Source: DRVV01 sp964487415 (GTDB lineage Archaea > Thermoproteota > Bathyarchaeia > Bathyarchaeales > Bathycorpusculaceae). From it: a DNA stretch of 12,893 bases. The position numbers and the translations under genes are program-made. The DNA is taken from positions 1 through 12,893 of the forward strand of contig CAZAPQ010000129.1 in the NCBI GenBank assembly GCA_964487415.1, read 5' to 3'. This document shows, piece after piece, positions 7,579 to 12,893 of the stretch (position 1 is its first letter; the number at the start of each line of letters is the position of its first letter). The notes under the pieces are model-generated. The model saw nothing but the letters and a program-made list of their open reading frames with translations. It did no database searches and had not been told where the DNA came from.

Positions 7579-9189
7579 TCATCTCCGAATTTCCTGTAGG
7601 TTTTTGAAGTAATTTTCAAATTGCTCAGCGTACTTGTAGCCCGTGTCTGGGAATACTAGGACGTATACTCCATCGTTCCCGGCGATTTTGTTGAACGCAT
7701 GAACAACGGCGCCCGCACTTAACCCTATTAGTAGACCTTCTTTTCTGGCGATGTTTATAGCTGCTTCTATGGCTTCCGTTTGTTTAACATCTACTACATC
7801 GTCAAAGGTCATCCAATGGTACCACTTCATTCCCGTTTCTATCCTTCTTATACCAGGTATGACCTCGTTTGGGGCTGGTTGTACGCCAACTATTTTTACG
7901 TCAACTCCATATTTATTCTTGAAGTAGAAGGATATGGCGCTCATGTGGCCTGATGTCCCTAAACCGCCTATTATGCATGATGGTTTTAAGCCTACACTTT
8001 GAAGTTGTTGGTCAAGCTCTCTTGCAGTATATTTAAGATGGACTCTAAAGTTGGCATCATTTTCAAACTGGTTCAAATGTGTAGCATTATCTGTTCTAGC
8101 TTGAGAGTCCACCTGGCCAATTGCCTCCACAGTTAAGCCTACAGGAAGCCGAACTACCTCGGCACCTAAAACTTCAAGGTATATGTCGCTCACCTTCTGT
8201 ATGGTTTTAGGTATGTACAGCTTTGCTTTCACGCCCAACGTGTTTGCTATGGAAGTTAAGGCTATTCCAGTGTTTGTGGATGTAGCCTCATAGATCACCT
8301 GCCTAAGCGTTCCCCTTTCCAAGGCATCGTTTAACATAGACCAGCCTATCCTGTCTTTTACACTATTGCTGAAGGGATTGAATCCCTCCAATTTAGCCCA
8401 AACACTTCTCTCGCCGCTTGATAAGGAGTTTAGTTTAACCAGTGGTGTAGGCCAACCTTTATAGAGAAGCTCCAAAGTACTATTGTAGACTTTAAGGTTC
8501 AACGAGTCTTTTTCCCATTCCGGAAGCAGATCTTTCAATGGAATGTTTATTTGTGGAATCTCAGCTGAGACCTTAAAACTTTTCGGTGGCAGCCTTGGAC
8601 CTTTAATCCCGGCTTCGATAATGTTTTCCCTAGTTATGGGCTTTAGACCTTGTTGCAGTGACCTTATTTTAATATTGGAGAGGTTTAATTTCACTACTGG
8701 TATTTTTATGGCTGAAAGTAAGTCAAGACTGTAGAATAGATCGTATCCATCTAAGATCACGCCGGTTTCCCCATCTATAAGTACTGGGCGGCTTATTATT
8801 CCCGTGTTTAATATTTTAGCGTAAAGCGAAAGCACCTCTCTAAGGTCCATGTATTCGGCTGGCTTTAGATTTTTTACTTCGGTAAGTTCAACTTCTTCGC
8901 TAGATCCACAGGATCCACCACTGACAGCCGGTATTATTGCAACCTCATCGCCGTCCCTGAGCAAAGTGTTGACATGGTTTATAAAGCGTATATCCCGGCC
9001 GTTAATGCAGATGTTTATGAACCTCCTGATGGCGCAGTCTTGATCGTAAATTTTCTCTACGAAGGAGTTTCCATACTTTGCAGCAAGGGTGCTCAACAGG
9101 TGCTTTATCGTTAAAGCTTCAGCTTCCACTTCCCTCTCTTTAGTTATCTCCTTAAGCACTCCATAAAATTTTACCTTCACCTTCCCCAT
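7579..9189 (-). CDS. MoaD/CysO-like carrier + SerK/ParB-like domain + O-phosphoserine sulfhydrylase fusion
   Basis: A 536-residue, three-part protein (numbering from ATG 9189). Residues 1-92 are a beta-grasp MoaD/ThiS/CysO domain ending VSGG (Gly91-Gly92), followed by SCGSSEE rather than by the C-terminus. Residues about 110-210 resemble the ParB/SerK fold of the archaeal free-serine kinase: RPVLIDGETGVILDGY, then IPVVKL and a GPRLPPKS tail; the DGHHR-type motif is replaced by DGYDLFY. Residues about 230-536 are a PLP cysteine synthase of the Aeropyrum O-phosphoserine sulfhydrylase kind: PTPLVKL, NPFSNSVKDR (PLP Lys278), EATSTNTG (301-308), LNQFENDANF, GLGTSGHMSA, GIRRIETGM (Arg448/449, phosphate recognition in the Aeropyrum enzyme), and FPDTGYKY. 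Expected reaction: O-phosphoserine plus sulfide (or carrier thiocarboxylate) to cysteine. An upstream GTG (9198) is unlikely because it lies inside the Shine-Dalgarno. Confidence 0.88.
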   Translation of the reverse strand: MGKVKVKFYGVLKEITKEREVEAEALTIKHLLSTLAAKYGNSFVEKIYDQDCAIRRFINICINGRDIRFINHVNTLLRDGDEVAIIPAVSGGSCGSSEEVELTEVKNLKPAEYMDLREVLSLYAKILNTGIISRPVLIDGETGVILDGYDLFYSLDLLSAIKIPVVKLNLSNIKIRSLQQGLKPITRENIIEAGIKGPRLPPKSFKVSAEIPQINIPLKDLLPEWEKDSLNLKVYNSTLELLYKGWPTPLVKLNSLSSGERSVWAKLEGFNPFSNSVKDRIGWSMLNDALERGTLRQVIYEATSTNTGIALTSIANTLGVKAKLYIPKTIQKVSDIYLEVLGAEVVRLPVGLTVEAIGQVDSQARTDNATHLNQFENDANFRVHLKYTARELDQQLQSVGLKPSCIIGGLGTSGHMSAISFYFKNKYGVDVKIVGVQPAPNEVIPGIRRIETGMKWYHWMTFDDVVDVKQTEAIEAAINIARKEGLLIGLSAGAVVHAFNKIAGNDGVYVLVFPDTGYKYAEQFENYFKNLQEIRR

Positions 9190-9195
9190 GTTTTT

Positions 9196-9203
9196 CACCT
9201 CCT
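9196..9203 (-). promoter_or_regulatory. Shine-Dalgarno that fixes the fusion start
   Basis: AGGAGGTG, a near-perfect match to the anti-Shine-Dalgarno of archaeal 16S rRNA, 6 bases before ATG 9189. It lies between the stop of the upstream gene (9206) and this start. It overlaps the alternative GTG at 9198, which argues for the ATG. Confidence 0.8.
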
Positions 9204-9205
9204 AC

Positions 9206-10444
9206 TCAACTTAAAATCTTTTCAAGGGCCTCTAGGTTAGGCTCTATCACTATTGGTTTCGCAACATTTTCAATGAGGGTTTCTGAGGCCTTGAATCCAC
9301 TTCCTGTAATGCAACACACAACTTCCTCATCAGCGGATATTTTTCCAGTCTCGACGAGTTTCTTTAAGGCGGCCACTGCGACACCTCCTGCAGGCTCAGC
9401 GAATATCCCCTCGGTTTTCGCTAGGAGTTTTATGGCTTCTATTATTTCCTGGTCCGTGGCGGATTCTGCTAGGCCTCCGGATTCCCTGATAGCTTTTAAG
9501 GCGTAAATACCATCTGCGGGATCTCCTATGGCTAAACTCTTCGCTATGGTTTGGGGCTTCTCGATTGGTTCCACATCGCCTTTGTTAGATTTAAAAGCAT
9601 TTACGATTGGGGAGCAGCCTGATGGTTGCGCGGCTGTAACTCGGGTCCTTTTGCGGTCTATTAAGTCAAGTTGCCAGAATTGGTTGAGGCCTCTCCATAT
9701 GGCGCATAGTAGGGCTCCGCTGGCCGTTGGCACAATTATATGGTCAGGAGTCCCCCAACCAAGCTGCTCACAGATTTCGAAGGCTAAGGTTTTTGACCCC
9801 TCAACATAATAGGGACGTAGATTTATGTTTGCAAAGGCCCAGTCATAGGACTCTGCCGCTTGAACAGCAAGCCTGTTAACTTCATCATATGTTCCATTTA
9901 CAGCTATTATTTTTGCGCCGAAGGTTGATGCTTGGAGAACCTTGTTGATTTCAGTTTTGGCCGGAATAAACACGTAGCATGGAAGCCCAGCCTTGGCTGC
10001 ATGGGCTGCCACGGCTGCCGCCAAGTTGCCTGTGGACGCGCATCCAACTGCCTTTGCACCAAACTCTAGGGCTTTTGAGATGGCCACCGTTGCGGGCCTG
10101 TCCTTAAAGGAATTTGTCGGATTAAGCGTGTCATCTTTGACATATAGATTCCTTAAACCGATAGTCTTAGCCAGTCGTCTGCACTTGTGCATTGGTGTAT
10201 AGCCAGCACCCAAATCAACTGCTTTGTCAGGATTTTTTACTGGCAAAAGTTCATGATAGCGCCAAACCGTCTTCGGCCTATCTCTGAAAGATTCTCTGCT
10301 CAGGTTTATCGCTCCAATGTCATACACCACTTCTAGAGGCCCGAGACAGTGTGGGCAGACATATATTTTAACAGGGGAAAATTCCCTGCCGCACTCTCGG
10401 CATTTTAGCGCCTTAATATAGCCTGTGAGCTTCGACACCTCCAT
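9206..10444 (-). CDS. thrC: Threonine synthase-like PLP enzyme (possibly cysteate synthase)
   Basis: A 412-residue fold-type II PLP enzyme (numbering from ATG 10444). It opens with a zinc-ribbon-like segment, CRECGREF...CPHCLGPL (Cys15, 18, 30, 33), seen in many archaeal threonine synthases. The PLP lysine is in NPTNSFKDRP (Lys114), with CASTGN (135-140) and GSGFKAS (about 384-390) as cofactor-binding loops. The expected reaction is O-phosphohomoserine to threonine. Archaeal cysteate synthase, which acts on O-phosphoserine and sulfite, is a close relative, and the neighbouring O-phosphoserine sulfhydrylase makes that alternative worth keeping. It is the first gene of the operon, 17 bases from the next start. 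ATG 10444 is preferred over TTG 10456 because of the position of the TATA box. Confidence 0.85.
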   Translation of the reverse strand: MEVSKLTGYIKALKCRECGREFSPVKIYVCPHCLGPLEVVYDIGAINLSRESFRDRPKTVWRYHELLPVKNPDKAVDLGAGYTPMHKCRRLAKTIGLRNLYVKDDTLNPTNSFKDRPATVAISKALEFGAKAVGCASTGNLAAAVAAHAAKAGLPCYVFIPAKTEINKVLQASTFGAKIIAVNGTYDEVNRLAVQAAESYDWAFANINLRPYYVEGSKTLAFEICEQLGWGTPDHIIVPTASGALLCAIWRGLNQFWQLDLIDRKRTRVTAAQPSGCSPIVNAFKSNKGDVEPIEKPQTIAKSLAIGDPADGIYALKAIRESGGLAESATDQEIIEAIKLLAKTEGIFAEPAGGVAVAALKKLVETGKISADEEVVCCITGSGFKASETLIENVAKPIVIEPNLEALEKILS

Positions 10445-10471
10445 TTTTGTTTTCAAACAAAATTATATTCC

Positions 10472-10480
10472 TATAATAAA
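10472..10480 (-). promoter_or_regulatory. TATA box of the sulfur/threonine operon
   Basis: TTTATTATA on the minus strand, centred about 32 bases before ATG 10444, in a very AT-rich stretch. It predicts transcription starting near 10450 with a leader of only a few bases. It would drive the four genes down to 5233. Confidence 0.5.
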
Positions 10481-10522
10481 TATTTTATTGAAATTTTTAT
10501 TCTTTAAGGAATAAATAACCCA

Positions 10523-10545
10523 CGTTCCTCGCAAGGAGGATAACG
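10523..10545. other. Small GC-rich hairpin upstream of the operon promoter
   Basis: CGTT-CCTC pairs with GAGG-AACG (10536-10539 and 10542-10545) across a 5-base loop with a two-base bulge. It sits about 45 bases upstream of the TATA box. It may be an operator or the end of an unidentified transcript; function unknown. Confidence 0.3.
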
Positions 10546-10850
10546 GCAGAGGGATTTAGTTTCAATTTTTATTATGGCTACTATTCACAGTATTCCCAGG
10601 GAAGGCCCATTTACACAACCCATTTATGTTCCCTCGAAATGCCCTTAAGTTGGCTTCGTATAGTTGAAAACCCCCCATAAAATTCCAAAAATCATTCTTC
10701 GTAATCTCTACCTACATTTTCACACTGCACGGATCGACGCCCTTATGTAGTGTGCCATCAAGTTTTGGGTAAAATCAGCTACTCTTGGATAATATCCCTC
10801 ATGCTCTTAGCATTAACATTCTAATAATCGTGGAAATTAAGCGGCAAAAC
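10546..10850. other. Non-coding stretch with a possible gene remnant
   Basis: No intact gene. A plus-strand reading from ATG 10574 gives 24 codons (including HSIPREGPFTQPIYVPSK), stops at 10648, and seems to continue one frame over as MPLSWLRIVENPP to 10680. The two pieces together look like a broken short protein, but I recognise no family. Confidence 0.3.
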
Positions 10851-10880
10851 TGCATTATAAATAATCCAACAAATAAAATC

Positions 10881-10888
10881 TATATAAG
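10881..10888 (+). promoter_or_regulatory. Orphan TATA box (plus strand)
   Basis: TATATAAG with an AT-rich upstream flank; a second candidate, TTATAAATA, lies at about 10855-10863. No annotated plus-strand gene follows. Transcription would begin near 10909 and run into a 17-codon frame and a hairpin. Confidence 0.35.
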
Positions 10889-10916
10889 CCCTAACTTTAT
10901 TGAAGTTTAAACAATA

Positions 10917-10970
10917 ATGGGATACAGCAGTTCTCCGCCTAGCATGCATCGCGGAGGCACAGCATTATAA
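10917..10970 (+). other. 17-codon micro-ORF containing a hairpin
   Basis: ATG to TAA, peptide MGYSSSPPSMHRGGTAL, beginning about 8 bases after the predicted transcription start of the orphan promoter. Inside it, CTCCGC (10933-10938) pairs with GCGGAG (10951-10956) around a 12-base loop. It could be a leaderless small peptide, a small RNA, or chance. Confidence 0.25.
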
Positions 10971-10981
10971 CACAGCATTAT
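10958..10981 (+). repeat. Direct repeat CACAGCATTAT x2
   Basis: Two exact 11-base copies at 10958-10968 and 10971-10981, period 13. The first overlaps the end of the micro-ORF. It could be a replication-slippage scar or a tandem protein-binding site. Confidence 0.6.
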
Positions 10982-11059
10982 TATGATTAAATTTTATTAA
11001 AATGTAAAATGAGATTATGTTTAAAACTATGGTGCTAATGATGTTAAAGACTTTGTCGC

Positions 11060-11075
11060 AGCTTATTGTTAAGCT
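11060..11075 (-). terminator. Candidate hairpin after the RAM-domain gene
   Basis: A perfect 6-bp stem, AGCTTA (11060-11065) with TAAGCT (11070-11075), and a 4-base loop, beginning about 10 bases past the stop of the minus-strand RAM gene. No strong T-tract follows on that strand, so termination is uncertain. Confidence 0.3.
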
Positions 11076-11084
11076 ACTAATTCA

Positions 11085-11339
11085 TTATTCTTTCTGGAAC
11101 GTTTTAGCGACTATAAGAGTACACGTTTCCTTTATTCCTGGCATTTTCCGCAAAGTATTGAATACGAACTCGTCTAGTTCTTCCATGGTTTTAAATTGGG
11201 CTTCAATGCATAGGTCATATACGCCATATATGATGCTAGCCTTTTTAACATGATTGAAATCCTTCAGCATGTTAAGTACTTCCAGCTCGCTTCCCCTCTC
11301 CACTTTCCCTAAAATATACGTCAAAACCATTTTTACCAT
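11085..11339 (-). CDS. Stand-alone AsnC/Lrp ligand-binding (RAM) domain protein
   Basis: An 84-residue protein consisting only of the RAM (AsnC/Lrp C-terminal, ACT-like) domain, with the beta-alpha-beta-beta-alpha-beta pattern: MVLTYILGKVERGSE, then VLNMLKDFNHVKKASIIYG, then the conserved VYDLCIEAQFKTMEELDEFV and a final strand TCTLIVAKTF. The HTH of full-length Lrp proteins is absent. In archaea such proteins bind amino acids or other small effectors and can modulate Lrp-type regulators. It follows the cysteine-rich gene after 12 bases, so the two form one unit. Possible starts are ATG 11339 and an ATG three codons later; no clear Shine-Dalgarno decides between them. Confidence 0.88.
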   Translation of the reverse strand: MVKMVLTYILGKVERGSELEVLNMLKDFNHVKKASIIYGVYDLCIEAQFKTMEELDEFVFNTLRKMPGIKETCTLIVAKTFQKE

Positions 11340-11351
11340 CCCAGCGCTTTA

Positions 11352-11663
11352 CTAAACGATGGTTACTGGATAGCATTTATGGTAATCTATTCCTTTACGT
11401 TCACAGATTTCAATAATTTTCGCGTATACCCTTTGGTCCAAATCCTCTATGATTTTTTCATCTGAACCTTCTATTTCGATGCAAACCCCTAACGGAGCCG
11501 CCCCGCAACATCCCACGAAATCTTTATAGATGTTTACGCTGTATCCTTCAGCAATTTTCTCTTCTTTCAAAAATGCTCTTAACTCCTGAACTAAGAAGTT
11601 AATTTCTTCATTTTTTAGCCCTGCTACGAGGCATTCTCGTCTGCTTACATGCGTCATGCCCAT
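11352..11663 (-). CDS. Cysteine-rich small conserved-looking protein, unknown function
   Basis: About 103 residues from ATG 11663 (TTG 11678 and ATG 11657 are alternatives; an AAAGGTG element best serves 11657). It contains six cysteines, with a distinctive cluster FVGCCGAAPLGVCIEIEG in the middle and further ones in ICERKG and HKCYPVTIV near the end. The rest is alternating helix and strand (EINFLVQELRAFLKEEKI, EKIIEDLDQRVYAKIIEI), so a small alpha/beta fold with a metal- or thiol-binding site is plausible. I do not recognise the family. It is the first gene of a two-gene unit with the RAM protein, and its promoter overlaps a twin palindrome. Proximity to the sulfur operon and to a second E1 gene suggests, weakly, a role in sulfur or redox metabolism. 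Confidence 0.65.
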   Translation of the reverse strand: MGMTHVSRRECLVAGLKNEEINFLVQELRAFLKEEKIAEGYSVNIYKDFVGCCGAAPLGVCIEIEGSDEKIIEDLDQRVYAKIIEICERKGIDYHKCYPVTIV

Positions 11664-11683
11664 CACACCTTTACGCAATACGC

Positions 11684-11700
11684 GTATATACTGTATATAC
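11684..11700. promoter_or_regulatory. Twin palindromic octamer over the TATA region
   Basis: GTATATAC at 11684-11691 and 11693-11700, separated by one T. Each octamer is its own reverse complement, so the whole 17-mer has dyad symmetry. It lies 21-37 bases upstream of ATG 11663 and overlaps the only TATA-like sequence there, so a bound protein would block the basal factors. Confidence 0.55.
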
Positions 11701-12104
11701 TAAGTTGCTTATAACTTCTTCTCTCTTGAGTTGCAAAACTTACACAGTTTTGCCAAGGATGAAGGAATGATATTGCCTTGCAAGGTAAAATCGAGAATAT
11801 TTTATGTATTTTGCCCAGAATTGAATGAAAATCGGTAAAGTTATGGCTCAGTCCAGTATAGAATGTTAGTTATTCTTGAATATAGCTGATGATTTGAAGA
11901 ATTTTCACACTTTACAAGCTTAAAAAAGCCAAAATTCTAAAAGACAAAACGTTTAATCACCCCGGACCAATAATTTGATATTCGCCTTAACAATGAGTGT
12001 GGGGCTAACGCCCAACGGCATTGAGAAATTTTGAGAGGAACTCTAATTTTCAGTATCAATTTATGGCTTCTGGAAGGTTCAAAAATCAGGGCAGAGGTGA
12101 TGGT
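11701..12104. other. Intergenic region with inverted repeats
   Basis: About 400 AT-rich bases without an intact gene. Besides the hairpin at 11733-11753 it holds a perfect 10-base palindrome, CCTTGCAAGG, at 11776-11785, and a small GGGC/GCCC stem at 12002-12013. A plus-strand reading from 11994 (MSVGLTPNGIEKF) is protein-like but interrupted by stops. No tRNA recognised. Confidence 0.35.
11733..11753. repeat. 8-bp inverted repeat
   Basis: GCAAAACT (11733-11740) and AGTTTTGC (11746-11753) around the 5-base loop TACAC; a TT/AA extension is possible with one bulged C. It lies about 35 bases upstream of the twin octamer, so it could be a second operator for the two-gene unit. Confidence 0.55.
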
Positions 12105-12866
12105 CTATGCCTGCTTTCGGCATGCTGGACAGTTTTCCCTTTTGGCTATTTCTATGGTTGTAATATACATGTCATTGAAGTCGCATATCATAAGTTTACC
12201 CTTTAATGGATGCCCCACATTAGCCAAAACCTTTATCGTCTCCATTGACAGCATCGTTCCAACTATTCCGGGTGTGGGACTTAATATACCCCTAACCTCG
12301 CCACTGATCAGACTTTTATCATCAATGTTTGGCAATACACATTCCAGGCAGGGGGTTTCAGGCGGATGGAAAACCGAAAGGTTTCCCTCAATTCCCATGG
12401 CAGCCCCGAAAACATATGGAATTCCCAGCTTTATGCATGCACGGTTCACAATGTAGCGGGTTCGCATGTTATCCAATCCATCAACAACACAGTCCACGCC
12501 GCCAAGCAGCCTTTCAGCATTATCCTCATTTAACCTCTCCACAACGGCTTCAGCCTTCACTAGGGGATTCATTTCCATAAGCCGCTTGGCTGCAACCTCA
12601 GCCTTAGGTTGACCCAAATCATCAAGAGTGTAAAGAATCTGCCTATGAAGATTCTTAACCTCCACAGCATCGCTGTCTATTAGGCGTAAGTATCCAACAC
12701 CGGCCCGGGCCAGATAAGTCGACGAGACAGAGCCTAAGCCGCCAACGCCTATAATGGCAACCTTGGCCCTATCAAGCCTTTCCTGTCCCTTCCGGCCGAA
12801 CTCCCTCATGACCAAATGTCGCCTATAATATTCTTCATAGGAGAAGGAGTTTCTACCTGTGGACAT
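12105..12866 (-). CDS. Second E1-like (ThiF/MoeB/HesA) adenylyltransferase, loop cysteine replaced
   Basis: A 253-residue E1-like protein, numbered from ATG 12866, which follows a GAGGT ribosome site by 6 bases (the upstream ATG 12870-12872 abuts that site). It keeps GVGGLG (40-45), NLHRQ with Arg75, Lys88, DGLDNMRTR (129-137) and both zinc pairs, Cys173/176 and Cys246/249. It is clearly paralogous to the operon's E1 but lacks the C-terminal extension and ends just after the second CxxC. Where the first E1 has TCDTRGVLG, this one has SGEVRGILS: the loop cysteine is Gly189. Adenylation should be intact, but persulfide or acyl-disulfide transfer through that residue is not possible. It may serve MoaD in molybdopterin synthesis or a SAMP-type modifier; the partner is not in the window. 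Confidence 0.9.
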   Translation of the reverse strand: MSTGRNSFSYEEYYRRHLVMREFGRKGQERLDRAKVAIIGVGGLGSVSSTYLARAGVGYLRLIDSDAVEVKNLHRQILYTLDDLGQPKAEVAAKRLMEMNPLVKAEAVVERLNEDNAERLLGGVDCVVDGLDNMRTRYIVNRACIKLGIPYVFGAAMGIEGNLSVFHPPETPCLECVLPNIDDKSLISGEVRGILSPTPGIVGTMLSMETIKVLANVGHPLKGKLMICDFNDMYITTIEIAKRENCPACRKQA

Positions 12867-12893
12867 CAACATACCTCTTCAGCCTTAACTATT

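Noticed and set aside
7579..7581. TGA as a selenocysteine codon joining the fusion and the E1
   Set aside because: No SECIS-like structure seen, and the next codons do not align with any conserved Sec context; an ordinary stop is simpler.
9206..10444. Firm call as cysteate synthase
   Set aside because: The zinc-ribbon-like N-terminus and motifs suit threonine synthase at least as well; substrate cannot be read from sequence by eye, so kept only as an alternative.
12031..12456. Plus-strand open frame of 141 codons opposite the second E1
   Set aside because: Lies mostly antisense to a clearly conserved E1 gene and has no motif of its own.
1..12893. CRISPR arrays, insertion sequences, tRNA or rRNA genes
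   Set aside because: None seen: no regularly spaced repeats, no transposase motifs, no cloverleaf with a GTTC-type T-loop found on either strand by eye.

Overview
The window reads as archaeal DNA, most likely from the Thermoproteota/TACK side (a Bathyarchaeia-like genome would fit; this is inference). The evidence is AT-rich TATA boxes about 25 bases upstream of nearly leaderless starts, a KaiC-like ATPase, a stand-alone AsnC/Lrp ligand-binding (RAM) protein, and a cysteine synthase domain that closely follows what I recall of the Aeropyrum pernix O-phosphoserine sulfhydrylase. Most genes are on the minus strand. The arsenite permease is the only clear plus-strand gene.

Layout: (1) 1-534, a small helical protein followed by the start of a KaiC-like ATPase that runs off the left edge. 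(2) 654-2545, a membrane-anchored protein of unknown function split by a frameshift. (3) 2589-3080, a flavodoxin. (4) 3081-4970, a decayed region holding an ArsR-type repressor pseudogene, then an intact ACR3 arsenite permease. (5) 5233-10444, a tight four-gene minus-strand operon: threonine-synthase-like enzyme, a fusion of MoaD/CysO-like sulfur carrier + SerK/ParB-like domain + O-phosphoserine sulfhydrylase, a ThiF/MoeB-type E1 enzyme, and a SufS cysteine desulfurase. (6) 10445-11084, a non-coding stretch with a promoter-like element, a hairpin and a short direct repeat. (7) 11085-11663, a two-gene unit (a cysteine-rich small protein and a RAM-domain protein) behind a twin palindromic octamer. 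(8) 12105-12866, a second E1-like protein in which the usual cysteine position is glycine.

The most interesting part is the operon in (5). It puts on one transcript the parts needed to charge a sulfur-carrier domain (E1, desulfurase) and to make cysteine from O-phosphoserine, and it fuses carrier, kinase-like domain and PLP synthase into one chain. This resembles the mycobacterial CysO-CysM-MoeZ route condensed into one polypeptide. The carrier's diglycine is internal, so processing or a non-canonical mechanism would be needed.
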